Shown in pieces: positions 7,346 to 15,249 of a stretch of DNA of 38,148 bases. The notes below the pieces were generated by a model, which saw nothing but the letters and a program-made list of their open reading frames with translations, made no database searches and was not told the origin of the DNA. Within the stretch, counting starts at the first letter, position 1. Every line of letters starts with the position of its first letter. The stretch is taken from the NCBI GenBank assembly GCA_015063725.1, contig SVTP01000025.1, forward strand, positions 1 through 38,148, in the 5' to 3' direction. Made by a program: the position numbers and the translations under genes. The DNA is from Oscillospiraceae bacterium (lineage in GTDB: Bacteria; Bacillota; Clostridia; Oscillospirales; CAG-272).

Positions 7346-8221
7346 ATGAATGATTTTACAATAATATTACTGTGTATTGCTTGCCCGCTTGTAATTTGTG
7401 CTTTAGTAGGTGTTGAAATATATTTTATTACCCGATACACAAGAAAAACGGCAATACTAAACCAAATAAGGACAAGTGCAGATAAATACTTCAAACACAT
7501 ATTTGAGCATTACGTTGAGATGGTTGCTCCCGCTATCCTCTACGGAACCCCTATTGAGATAGCAATAAAAAACAATTCTATTTATCTAATAAACGATGGT
7601 AAATTCTTTGCTATAAATATTGATGATTTTACATCAATTACATACAAAAACGGGAAATACATTTTTAGGTTAACAAATTTAGCCATCGCAAATACGAAGG
7701 TTTTTGCCATAAAATGTGACGATGATAGACTACTCAAACATCTGAACATCGCAATGCCCGATTCGCAAGAAGAAACTACGAACCCCAAATCAATAAAAGA
7801 GTTTTTATCTACATCAACCAATAGATTTGTACTTGTTGGTATTGTTTATGCTATATTCTTTATAATATTTGCTTTGACCGGAAATGCATTATATTACGTA
7901 ATAATGACAGTTCTATTTGCGGCAGGTCTAACTATTTATATCGTGCATCACTATGTTACAAATTTAAAAACTTTAACAGAAGGTACTAAATCGGAAATAC
8001 TCGAAAAGAGAGAAAAACAAAAACTGTTTTACGGTAAGGTTATAGCAGTATGTCTTGGCATCGTTATTGTAATAACATTACTTTGTGCAATTCCTACTAA
8101 CAATAATAACGATGATTATGACCCATATGAGTGCTTTTGGTGTAATGGTACCGGAATGGCTGAAGATGCATATGGAAAATTACATTATTGTTCTCATTGT
8201 CACGGTTCGGGTAGACAATAG
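7346..8221 (+). CDS. Multi-pass membrane protein ending in a DnaJ-type zinc finger
   Basis: A 291-residue protein. One N-terminal helix (about 4-26) is followed by a ~120-residue soluble region that may be a PH-like strand domain (FFAINIDDFTSITYKNGKYIFRL). Two helices lie near 155-195 and a fourth near 230-252. The last ~30 residues carry CFWCNGTG and CSHCHGSG, two CxxCxGxG motifs as in the zinc centre of DnaJ. One such pair could bind one zinc ion. AT-rich like the gene before it, with GGGAGAAGG ahead of the ATG. Function unknown; no chaperone or J domain is present. Confidence 0.65.
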   Translation: MNDFTIILLCIACPLVICALVGVEIYFITRYTRKTAILNQIRTSADKYFKHIFEHYVEMVAPAILYGTPIEIAIKNNSIYLINDGKFFAINIDDFTSITYKNGKYIFRLTNLAIANTKVFAIKCDDDRLLKHLNIAMPDSQEETTNPKSIKEFLSTSTNRFVLVGIVYAIFFIIFALTGNALYYVIMTVLFAAGLTIYIVHHYVTNLKTLTEGTKSEILEKREKQKLFYGKVIAVCLGIVIVITLLCAIPTNNNNDDYDPYECFWCNGTGMAEDAYGKLHYCSHCHGSGRQ

Positions 8222-8248
8222 CATAATCAATGTGATTGCAAAAAAATC

Positions 8249-8275
8249 GCGAGCCGTTTTTGCGGCTCGCTTTTT
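8249..8275 (+). terminator. Rho-independent terminator after the zinc-finger membrane protein
   Basis: GCGAGCCG (8249-8256) pairs with CGGCTCGC (8263-8270), followed by TTTTT. It shares stem sequence with the terminator at 4641-4669. Confidence 0.85.
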
Positions 8276-8277
8276 AT

Positions 8278-8352
8278 CCTCTCCCAAACCGCGCGCAAGC
8301 GCGCACGCCCCCGATGGTACGGTGTTGAGCCGTTGCCGTCGGGGGCGTGTGA
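8278..8352. repeat. GC-rich palindromic repeat, copy B
   Basis: Same order as 4674-4748: CTCTCCC, the GCGCGCAAGCGCGC palindrome (8289-8307), then the long hairpin with CCCCCGATGGTACGG against CCGTTGCCGTCGGGGG. The loop differs (TGTTGAG versus AATAA) while the arms are conserved. Confidence 0.75.
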
Positions 8353-8370
8353 GTTGTTTAAGTTTTTGGG

Positions 8371-8418
8371 AAAGGGGTGCGGGGAAAGCCCCTTTTTTCA
8401 AAAAGGGTTTTCCCCGCA
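8371..8418. repeat. REP-like long hairpin, copy 1
   Basis: TGCGGGGAAAGCCCC(T)6 (8378-8398) is nearly complementary to (A)5GGGTTTTCCCCGCA (8400-8418), preceded by AAAGGGG. A related element lies at 17741-17806. Standing 21 bases beyond the stop at 8439, it could also terminate the minus-strand operon. Confidence 0.65.
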
Positions 8419-8438
8419 TTCTTTATCAAAATCTTTAA

Positions 8439-9437
8439 TTACTTAGAAGCTTCCTCAATAGCTACTGCTACTGCTACCGTCATTCCAACCATGGGGTTAT
8501 TGCCGGCACCGATCAGTCCCATCATCTCTACGTGAGCGGGAACGGAGGAGGAGCCTGCAAACTGTGCATCAGAGTGCATACGGCCCATGGTGTCGGTCAT
8601 GCCGTAAGAGGAAGGACCTGCTGCCATGTTGTCGGGGTGGAGAGTACGGCCTGTGCCGCCGCCGGATGCTACGGAGAAGTAGCTAACACCGTTCTCCTGG
8701 CACCACTTCTTGTAGGTACCTGCAACGGGATGTTGGAATCTGGTGGGGTTGGTGGAGTTACCGGTAATGGAAACGCCTACGTTCTCCAGCTTCATGATAG
8801 CAACGCCCTCGGGAACATTGTCGGATCCATAGCACTTAACGTCAGCGCGGGGACCGTTGGAGAATGCCTTTTCTTCGAGTACGCTTACGGTCTCGGAGTA
8901 AGGATCAAAGGAGGTCTTTACATAGGTAAAGCCGTTGATGCGGGAGATGATGTATGCTGCATCCTTGCCCAGACCGTTCAGAATAACGCGCAGGGGCTTG
9001 TTGCGAACCTTGTTTGCGTTGAGCGCGATCTTAATAGCACCCTCTGCAGCTGCAAAGGACTCGTGACCGGCGAGGAAGCAGAAGCACTCGGTCTCCTCAG
9101 AGAGGAGCATCTTGCCCAGGTTACCGTGGCCAAGACCTACCTTGCGGTTTTCAGCAACGGAGCCGGGAATGCAGAAGCTCTGCAGACCGATACCGATAGC
9201 GGCAGCGGCGTCAGCAGCCTTGGTGCAGCCCTTCTTAATTGCGATAGCTGCGCCTACAACGTATGCCCACTTTGCGTTCTCAAAGCAGATGGGCTGAGTC
9301 TCTTCAACGATCTTGTAAGGATCAATGCCGTAGCTGTCGCAAATTTCCTTGCACTCGTCAATAGAGTTGATACCGTATTCCTTCAATGCGGCGAGGATCT
9401 TCGCCTCGCGTCTTTCATAACCTTCAAATTTTGCCAT
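8439..9437 (-). CDS. GGGtGRT family protein
   Basis: A 332-residue cytoplasmic protein of the family named for its motif, here SGGGTGRTLHPDNMAAGPSS near residue 265, followed by a glycine/methionine-rich C-terminus (GLIGAGNNPMVGM). Other segments are ENAKWAYVVGAA, GSVAENRKVGLGHGNLGKMLL and CFCFLAGHESFAAAEG. The family is widespread in Clostridia. Its biochemical role is, to my knowledge, not established. It nearly always stands beside a NifU-like scaffold gene, as here 18 bases upstream, so a role with Fe-S or a similar cofactor is a reasonable inference. AAGGAGG precedes the ATG. Last gene of the pduL operon. Confidence 0.85.
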   Translation of the reverse strand: MAKFEGYERREAKILAALKEYGINSIDECKEICDSYGIDPYKIVEETQPICFENAKWAYVVGAAIAIKKGCTKAADAAAAIGIGLQSFCIPGSVAENRKVGLGHGNLGKMLLSEETECFCFLAGHESFAAAEGAIKIALNANKVRNKPLRVILNGLGKDAAYIISRINGFTYVKTSFDPYSETVSVLEEKAFSNGPRADVKCYGSDNVPEGVAIMKLENVGVSITGNSTNPTRFQHPVAGTYKKWCQENGVSYFSVASGGGTGRTLHPDNMAAGPSSYGMTDTMGRMHSDAQFAGSSSVPAHVEMMGLIGAGNNPMVGMTVAVAVAIEEASK

Positions 9438-9455
9438 GATACATACCCTCCTTGA

Positions 9456-10172
9456 TTATTCCTTACGGGGGTCAATGTACTTTGCAGCATCATTGAATCT
9501 ACCGTATGTGCCTTTAGCCTTTTCGTAAGCTTCGTTGGGCTCCATGCCCTTCTTGATCATGTCGGTCATCTTGCCAAGAGAAACGAACTCATAGCCGATA
9601 ACCTCGTTGTTCTCGTCCAGAGCCATACGAGTGCAGTAGCCCTCGGTCATCTCAAGGTAACGAACGCCCTTTTCCTTGGTGCCGTACATGGTACCAACCA
9701 TGCTTCTTTCGCCCTTACCGAGGTCTTCCATACCTGCGCCGATAACAAGACCGCCCTCAGAGAATGCGGATTGGCTACGGCCGTAAACGATTTGCAGGAA
9801 CAGCTCTCTCATAGCGGTATTGATAGCGTCGCAAACGAGGTCGGTGTTCAGAGCCTCCAGAAGAGTCTTGCCGGGCAGGATCTCTGCAGCCATAGCTGCG
9901 GAGTGCGTCATACCGGAGCAGCCGATGGTCTCAACGAGTGCTTCCTCGATGATGCCGTTCTTAACGTTGAGGGAGAGCTTGCATGCGCCCTGTTGGGGTG
10001 CGCACCAGCCCACACCATGGGTGTATGCGGAAATGTCGGTGATCTGCTTTGCCTGAATCCACTTGCCCTCTTCGGGAATGGGAGCAGGACCGTGATCGCA
10101 GCCTTTTTTCACTACGCACATATGTTGAACCTCAAGGCTCTGTGCGTAAGGATAATTACTTACGTTGCTCAT
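9456..10172 (-). CDS. NifU/IscU-like iron-sulfur scaffold protein
   Basis: A 238-residue protein with the IscU/NifU N-terminal fold. Cys57 (GWCAPQQGAC, with Cys64) and Cys85 (TIGCSGMTHSAAMAAE), then GKTLLEAL and Cys114, resemble the scaffold's three-cysteine arrangement. An extra N-terminal stretch holds Cys19 and Cys25, and a C-terminal ~100 residues has no counterpart in IscU. It is therefore probably a specialised scaffold for the GGGtGRT protein encoded just downstream rather than the general SUF/ISC scaffold. AAGGAGA stands before the ATG. Confidence 0.8.
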   Translation of the reverse strand: MSNVSNYPYAQSLEVQHMCVVKKGCDHGPAPIPEEGKWIQAKQITDISAYTHGVGWCAPQQGACKLSLNVKNGIIEEALVETIGCSGMTHSAAMAAEILPGKTLLEALNTDLVCDAINTAMRELFLQIVYGRSQSAFSEGGLVIGAGMEDLGKGERSMVGTMYGTKEKGVRYLEMTEGYCTRMALDENNEVIGYEFVSLGKMTDMIKKGMEPNEAYEKAKGTYGRFNDAAKYIDPRKE

Positions 10173-10213
10173 TTTGATATATCTCCTTTTTTATAATTGA
10201 CTTTTTTGCGCGG

Positions 10214-10828
10214 TCAGGATAAAAGGGGCAGGATCGCCTCGCAGTAAAGACCGCCGATAAACTGTGCACCTGCCGCGTTGGGGTGAACGCCATCGTCGGA
10301 GTAGTGCATGGGGGTGGGTGCCGTGGGCAGAGCCGCGGCAAATTTTTCATCCAAGGGCAAATATGCGTCGGCATATTCGTCTGCCAAGCGGCGCACGATC
10401 GCAGCGATGCGCTCCACCTCGTCTCGCCAATCCTCCTTGTCCGCAGAAGGGAGCAGGAAAGGGCAGAGGATGAGGATCTTTGCGTGCGTCTCATGGCGAA
10501 TGCGCTCCAGCATTGCGCGAACGTTCGCTTCAAATTGCTCGTCTGTCATCTCACGGCCGTGCGAGTGGCGGTGCCAGACGTCGTTGATGCCAATGAGGAT
10601 CGAGATCACGTCGGGATCGATATCAATGATATCGGTCTGCGTGCGTGCCAGGATATCATCGGAGCGGTTGCCGCTGATGCCGAGGTCAATGAATTCAAAG
10701 GACGTATCGGGCTTTGCCGCCTCGATCAAGGGAGCGGCATATTTTGCATACCCCTGTCCGAGATCGTGGATGTTTGCGCGATTTCTGTTCGCATCGGTGA
10801 TGCTGTCACCTTGAAAAAGAATTTTCAT
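10214..10828 (-). CDS. SGNH/GDSL-type hydrolase
   Basis: A 204-residue cytoplasmic esterase-fold protein. All four SGNH blocks are visible: GDSIT near residue 9 (nucleophile Ser), LGISGNRSDD (Gly), IGINDVW (Asn) and DDGVHPNAAG near the end (Asp and His). The intact set predicts activity on an ester or acyl substrate, which the sequence does not identify. No signal peptide. It lies 18 bases after pduL and 41 before the scaffold gene, so it is probably in the same operon; its ribosome binding site is weak, so translation may depend on coupling. Confidence 0.85.
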   Translation of the reverse strand: MKILFQGDSITDANRNRANIHDLGQGYAKYAAPLIEAAKPDTSFEFIDLGISGNRSDDILARTQTDIIDIDPDVISILIGINDVWHRHSHGREMTDEQFEANVRAMLERIRHETHAKILILCPFLLPSADKEDWRDEVERIAAIVRRLADEYADAYLPLDEKFAAALPTAPTPMHYSDDGVHPNAAGAQFIGGLYCEAILPLLS

Positions 10829-10846
10829 AAGTATTGATGAAGGAAA

Positions 10847-11425
10847 TTAGGCGATAACCTCGCCGTAAACGGTGCCGAATGCGCAAGCTGCGTTGCACTC
10901 ATCGGTGTCGATGTGCATAGCAAGTGCAAACTTGGGGCTAACACGGCAAACAACGTCGTCAAAGATGAGGGGACGAGCGGTGTCAAGGCGAACCTTAACG
11001 ATCTGCTTATCGGTGACGCCGATCTTCTCTGCATCTTCGGGGGTCATGTGGATGTGTCTCTTTGCAATGATAACGCCCTCGGTGATCTCCACCTCACCTG
11101 CAGGACCTACCATCTTCAGGCCGGGAGTGCCGGCAACGTCGCCGCTCTCGCGAACGGGAACGTCCTTCAGACCGAGCACGCGAGCATCGGAGAAGGAAAG
11201 CTCAACTTGGTTAGCAGGTCTTGTAGGGCCAAGAACGCTAACAGCGAGGGTTTTGCCGTTGGGGCCAACGAGAGTGATCTTCTCATTGCCTGCGGCATAT
11301 TGACCGGGTTGGCTGAGCTCTTTTTTAACGGTGAGCTCTGCACCCTTGCCGTAAAGAATTTCAACTGCCTCTGCAGTCAGGTGAATGTGGCGCGCGGACG
11401 TTTCAATCAGGATCTTGTTTTCCAT
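10847..11425 (-). CDS. pduL: PduL-type phosphate acyltransferase
   Basis: A 192-residue enzyme exchanging CoA for phosphate on short acyl groups (propanoyl- or acetyl-CoA to acyl phosphate). The two-barrel PduL pattern is clear: RHIHLT (His13, His15) and KRHIHMTP (His124, His126) plus AMHIDTDECNAA (His171) supply the zinc-binding histidines. The N-terminus starts directly at IETSARHIHL, with no encapsulation peptide, and no microcompartment shell genes are nearby. It is therefore likely a cytosolic phosphotransacetylase for acetate formation. First gene of a four-gene operon from the promoter at 11505-11533. Confidence 0.9.
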   Translation of the reverse strand: MENKILIETSARHIHLTAEAVEILYGKGAELTVKKELSQPGQYAAGNEKITLVGPNGKTLAVSVLGPTRPANQVELSFSDARVLGLKDVPVRESGDVAGTPGLKMVGPAGEVEITEGVIIAKRHIHMTPEDAEKIGVTDKQIVKVRLDTARPLIFDDVVCRVSPKFALAMHIDTDECNAACAFGTVYGEVIA

Positions 11426-11504
11426 AATTTCGAAAGCCTTTCTTTTTTCACTATTTTAATATTCTGTGTGGTCCATAAAAGCCCACAATAATCCATACTA
11501 CATT

Positions 11505-11533
11505 ATTATATCACAAAAAAAGACACTTGTAAA
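11505..11533 (-). promoter_or_regulatory. Sigma-A promoter of the pduL operon
   Basis: On the minus strand, TTTACA (11533-11528), 17 bp, TATAAT (11510-11505), giving a leader of about 75 bases before the pduL ATG. Confidence 0.75.
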
Positions 11534-11625
11534 GATAATTTTTTAACAATTGTTGCGTAATAAATCAAAAAATATTGGATATGATAATCAAAAATGCGCC
11601 AAAAACGCACACACGGGGGCAAAAA

Positions 11626-12351
11626 ATGCAAGAAAAAGAAAAAAATACAAATGTGAAAAAAGATCGCGAGGAAGCGCGACAAATACAGCTTGAAAACATT
11701 GAAATGAGCGGGGGCAGCGTTGCCGAAAATGCGCGCGAGCGCTTTCAATGCATCTCTATTGTTGGACAGATCGAGGGGCACTACGTTCTGCCCGAAGGAC
11801 AAAAGGCGACCAAATACGAGCAGATCATCCCGCTCCTTGTTTCTATTGAGGAAAGCGACGACGTGGACGGATTGCTCATTATTCTCAATACCATGGGTGG
11901 TGACGTAGAGGCAGGGCTCGCGCTTGCCGAGATGATCGCATCTATGACAAAACCCACCGTCTCGCTCGTTCTCGGCGGCGGTCACTCCATCGGCGTGCCG
12001 CTTGCCACCGCCGCACGGCGCAGCTTTATTGTGCCGAGCGCCACAATGACCATTCATCCCGTACGCATCAGTGGCATGGTGGTGGGCGTGCCGCAATCCT
12101 TTCGGTATATGAGCGAGATGCAAAAGCGGATCGTTCATTTTATTTGTTCACATTCAAGGGCGAGCGCCGAGGTCGTGCAGGAGCTGATGATGCGCCCCGA
12201 CCAGATCGCCACCGACTGTGGCTCTATCATTGAAGGACGAGAGGCGGTAGAATACGGCATCATTGACGAGGTGGGAGGACTTGATACCGCTCTTGCTTGC
12301 CTGCGTTCTCTTTGCCAAAAATACCGAAAAAAGGATAAAAATCTAAAATAA
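11626..12351 (+). CDS. tepA: ClpP-class serine protease, TepA type
   Basis: A 241-residue protein close in length and sequence pattern to Bacillus TepA/YmfB, a cytoplasmic ClpP-fold protease. The oxyanion segment NTMGGDVEAG, nucleophile Ser121 in GGGHSIG, His144 in MTIHPVR and an acidic candidate Asp197 before EAVEYGIIDEVGG complete the triad. I chose ATG 11626, 6 bases after GGGGG; TTG 11575 and ATG 11581 upstream lack a ribosome binding site and would add a basic extension. The first ~27 residues are highly charged. TepA has been linked to protein export and spore-protein turnover; no sporulation gene is near. Confidence 0.82.
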   Translation: MQEKEKNTNVKKDREEARQIQLENIEMSGGSVAENARERFQCISIVGQIEGHYVLPEGQKATKYEQIIPLLVSIEESDDVDGLLIILNTMGGDVEAGLALAEMIASMTKPTVSLVLGGGHSIGVPLATAARRSFIVPSATMTIHPVRISGMVVGVPQSFRYMSEMQKRIVHFICSHSRASAEVVQELMMRPDQIATDCGSIIEGREAVEYGIIDEVGGLDTALACLRSLCQKYRKKDKNLK

Positions 12352-12429
12352 GAATTATTCTTATTATAGAAAACCTAAAGAAAGATTGCAGAAAAGAGCA
12401 AAAAAGCCAATGGAAATTTCATAAAGGTA

Positions 12430-12458
12430 TTGAAACTGCTTCTTTATTATGATATAAT
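12430..12458 (+). promoter_or_regulatory. Sigma-A promoter of the exonuclease-thiI-aspS operon
   Basis: TTGAAA (12430-12435), 17 bp, TATAAT (12453-12458). The start near 12465 gives an untranslated leader of about 174 bases. Confidence 0.78.
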
Positions 12459-12480
12459 AACTATATCTGTGTTTTATTCA

Positions 12481-12626
12481 GGCCGATTGTAAGCAAACTA
12501 TTGCCGCACACCGAGGAGTGTGCCAGCGACACCGAAGAGCTCACAGCAAAAATGAGCAAAACCGTCACTGAAACCGGCATCCGCTGCCCATTGCGCAGGC
12601 GTGTATGCGGCGGGTACAGGACGGTA
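12481..12626 (+). promoter_or_regulatory. Structured 5' leader RNA, possible riboswitch-type element
   Basis: Three hairpins fill the leader. H1 is GCACAC / GTGTGC (12506-12511 / 12518-12523). H2 is GCTCA / TGAGC (12539-12543 / 12553-12557). H3 is long: 12562-12566 and 12568-12570 pair with 12620-12624 and 12617-12619, then 12573-12575 / 12613-12615, 12581-12584 / 12607-12610 and 12586-12588 / 12598-12600. H3 ends one base before AAGGAGG (12626-12632), so its folding could govern ribosome access. I recognise no known riboswitch class in it. Confidence 0.5.
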
Positions 12627-12638
12627 AGGAGGATTTTT

Positions 12639-13721
12639 TTGAAGACCGATATGAAATTGCGCTCCGGCGCAACCATTCCGCACCTCTCTCCCATCGAAGC
12701 GGAGAGAAAAAACTATCTCACACGCGATATTCTCAACCGCATGCACCTGATGCCGGTTGGAGATCCTGCCGCCTTTCTTGAAAACGAGGATGGCAGCATT
12801 ACATACTTTTTTGATCCCGGCCGTGTGACCGAGGCTCCCCCCGAGCTCTGGTATGCTCCCACACAAAAAAGCGAGACGATGATACTTGAGAGCGGACTTG
12901 AAATTGCCCGTATGAGCACAAAACGTGCCGCTGCCTGCGGTTTTTACACCGTTGAACGCCTCTCGCAAATGAATTACGACGTTATTGAGGAGCCCGTTGC
13001 TTACACGTTGCGCAGCGACAAGAGCGTTATTTACTTTTACGATAAAAAAACCGCTATCCGCCGCCCTCTGATGTGTGTGCATTGCGGCAAGGACGTGCGC
13101 TACCGTCGCAAGCTTTGCAAAGCATGCTTTGCCGAGGATCTTGCTTTGCGCCGCGCCGAGGGAGATCTGCATCGCGCCGAGCATTATCACATGAAGCGCG
13201 AGCGTGTCCTGTTCTTCGATTTAGAGCTTACAGGCGTGTATACGCATGACGAAATTCTCTCTATTTCCATCACCGACGGCAACGGCAAGATCGTGATGGA
13301 CACGCTTGTCAAGCCCGACCACAAAAAGAAGTGGAAGCAGACCGAGAAAATACACGGCATCACCCCCGAAATGGTTGCAGATGCACCGCATCTCGGTGAT
13401 CTTGTTCCCGAGATCAAGCGCATCTTCGCTGCCGCCGACGTGCTCATCGCATACGGCGTTTCCACCGACTACAGTCACATCAAATACATCTATGAAACCG
13501 AGGCAGAACGCGAGGCGTTACACGAAAAAACGCGTTGCGCGTCCATCGAATTCGTGCGTTTTCAGTCCGAGCACTATCCCGATCTTGTGCACGCGTCCCT
13601 GAGCGATGCTATGGCGCTGTTGGAGATCGAATGGGACGGCGTTGCGCATACGTCTATCGCAGATACCATTGGATGCGCCAAGGTTTGGGAAAAGCTGTTC
13701 CCCAACTATTATGAGGATTGA
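12639..13721 (+). CDS. DEDDh exonuclease with zinc ribbon and extra N-terminal domain
   Basis: About 360 residues. The C-terminal half (from ~190) is a DnaQ/RNase T-type 3'-5' exonuclease with all metal residues: FFDLELTG (Asp, Glu), VSTDYSHI (Asp) and HTSIADT (His, Asp). It is preceded by a four-cysteine zinc ribbon (Cys146, 149, 160, 163). The N-terminal ~140 residues are an uncharacterised domain with a YFYDKKTAIRR segment. The start is TTG 12639, 6 bases after AAGGAGG; the nearby ATG 12651 is too far from it, and an upstream in-frame TTG would read through the structured leader. Nuclease activity on DNA or RNA is likely; which one is not decidable. First gene of the operon with DUF2007 and thiI. 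Confidence 0.8.
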   Translation: MKTDMKLRSGATIPHLSPIEAERKNYLTRDILNRMHLMPVGDPAAFLENEDGSITYFFDPGRVTEAPPELWYAPTQKSETMILESGLEIARMSTKRAAACGFYTVERLSQMNYDVIEEPVAYTLRSDKSVIYFYDKKTAIRRPLMCVHCGKDVRYRRKLCKACFAEDLALRRAEGDLHRAEHYHMKRERVLFFDLELTGVYTHDEILSISITDGNGKIVMDTLVKPDHKKKWKQTEKIHGITPEMVADAPHLGDLVPEIKRIFAAADVLIAYGVSTDYSHIKYIYETEAEREALHEKTRCASIEFVRFQSEHYPDLVHASLSDAMALLEIEWDGVAHTSIADTIGCAKVWEKLFPNYYED

Positions 13722-13731
13722 GGTATAGGTT

Positions 13732-14037
13732 ATGGATCAAATTTTTGGTTTGGATCACCCCGCAAAGGCGGATAAGGATGCGACGCTCCTGACCACCACG
13801 CACGACGACGTGGAAAAGAGCATTATCTGCGGCATTCTCGAGGAAGAAAAGATCCCGTTCCTTGTCAAGGACCGCGGAGCCGGCGAGGCAGTTCGCGTTG
13901 TGACGGGATATTCAATGTACGGTTGCGATATCTACGTTCCCACCGCGCTTTTGGAAAAGGCAAATGCGCTCTTGGATGACTATCGCAACGGCGAGCCCAT
14001 CCTTGACGACGATGAAATTGTAGAAGAGGACGATTGA
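13732..14037 (+). CDS. DUF2007-type small protein
   Basis: A 101-residue acidic protein. TLLTTTHDDVEKSIICGILEEEKIPFLVKDRG and DIYVPTALLEKANALLDD match the DUF2007 fold (putative signal-transducing protein related to PII-like folds), in which a short alpha-beta domain is built around inherited or bound ligands. The actual ligand is unknown. It sits 10 bases after the exonuclease gene and 7 before thiI, so all three are co-transcribed. Confidence 0.75.
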   Translation: MDQIFGLDHPAKADKDATLLTTTHDDVEKSIICGILEEEKIPFLVKDRGAGEAVRVVTGYSMYGCDIYVPTALLEKANALLDDYRNGEPILDDDEIVEEDD

Positions 14038-14044
14038 AGAGCGT

Positions 14045-15223
14045 ATGAAAGAAATTTTACTTTGTAAGCTTGGTGAGATCGTGCTCAAGGGCGCGAACCG
14101 CCGCTATTTTGAAGATACCCTTTGTCGCAATCTGCGCCACCGTGCAAAGCATTTCGGCAATTTTGAAATCAAAAGCTCACAGAGCACCATCACCATCACA
14201 CCGCAGGATGATTTTTGCGACGTTGACGGACTGTTTGAAAACATCCAAACGGTATTCGGCATTGTAGCCATCAGCCGTTGCGCGGTTTGTGAAAAAACGA
14301 TGGAAGCCATCGAGCGCACGGTCAGAGATTACGTTCCGCAATTTCTGGTTGGCAAAAAGACCTTTAAGGTGGTTGCCAAGCGCTCGGACAAGAAGTTTGT
14401 GCTTGATTCTATGGAGATCGCACGTGAGGTGGGCGGCTATGTTTTGTCTGCTGTTCGCGGCATCAAGGTAGACGTCAAAAACCCCGAGATCGTGGTACAG
14501 GTAGAGATCCGCGAGCATTCCGCATTCATTCACGCGGGGCAATTCAAGGGCGCGGGCGGTATGCCCGTGGGGACCAACGGCAAGGCACTCTTGCTTTTGT
14601 CGGGCGGCATCGATTCTCCCGTTGCGGGCTACATGATCGCAAAACGCGGTGTTCAAATTGAAGCCGTACACTTTGAATCCTTCCCATATACCAGCGAGAT
14701 GGCACGAGAAAAGGTGCTCGAGCTGGCGCGCGAGGTCTCGCAATATGCAGGCACGTTTGGCGTGCGCATCGTCTCCCTGACCAAAATTCAGGAGCTGCTC
14801 GTCAAAAACTGCGAGGAGGATTACTTCACGCTCATCCTGCGCCGCTATATGATGGCGATCGCCGACCGTATCGCACACGATATCGGCTGCGGCGCCTTGA
14901 TCACAGGCGAGAGCCTCGGTCAGGTCGCATCGCAAACCATGCAGGCAATCGGCGTTACCGATCCGATGTCCACGCTCCCCGTGTTCCGCCCCTGCATTGG
15001 TATGGACAAAGAGGAGATCGTGCAGATCGCACGCAAGATCGGCACGTTTGAGACTTCTATTCAGCCTTATGAGGATTGCTGCACCGTCTTCACCCCCAAG
15101 CATCCCAGAACCAAGCCTGAGCTTGCCAAGGTGGAGGAGCAGCAGAGAAGATTGGATTTTGATGCCCTTGTGCAAGAGGCACTCGACGGGGCATACGTTG
15201 AATACATCCGTCCCGAGTTTTAA
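14045..15223 (+). CDS. thiI: tRNA 4-thiouridine synthetase ThiI
   Basis: 392 residues. An N-terminal ferredoxin-like/THUMP RNA-binding region (about 1-165) precedes a PP-loop ATPase domain with LLLSGGIDSPVAGYM (near 184-198), which adenylates U8 of tRNA before sulfur transfer. TGESLGQVASQT and DCCTVFTPKHP are typical ThiI segments; the two cysteines of the latter may take part in sulfur transfer. The C-terminal rhodanese domain of the E. coli enzyme is absent, as is usual in Firmicutes. A dedicated cysteine desulfurase (NifZ/IscS-like) often precedes thiI but is not here. Confidence 0.95.
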   Translation: MKEILLCKLGEIVLKGANRRYFEDTLCRNLRHRAKHFGNFEIKSSQSTITITPQDDFCDVDGLFENIQTVFGIVAISRCAVCEKTMEAIERTVRDYVPQFLVGKKTFKVVAKRSDKKFVLDSMEIAREVGGYVLSAVRGIKVDVKNPEIVVQVEIREHSAFIHAGQFKGAGGMPVGTNGKALLLLSGGIDSPVAGYMIAKRGVQIEAVHFESFPYTSEMAREKVLELAREVSQYAGTFGVRIVSLTKIQELLVKNCEEDYFTLILRRYMMAIADRIAHDIGCGALITGESLGQVASQTMQAIGVTDPMSTLPVFRPCIGMDKEEIVQIARKIGTFETSIQPYEDCCTVFTPKHPRTKPELAKVEEQQRRLDFDALVQEALDGAYVEYIRPEF

Positions 15224-15249
15224 TCGGCGGAGGAATTTAGGAGAAAGCT

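Noticed and set aside
12501-12638. 46-residue N-terminal extension of the exonuclease
   Set aside because: It would start at a TTG without a ribosome binding site and be read through the hairpins of the leader; AAGGAGG fits TTG 12639 exactly.
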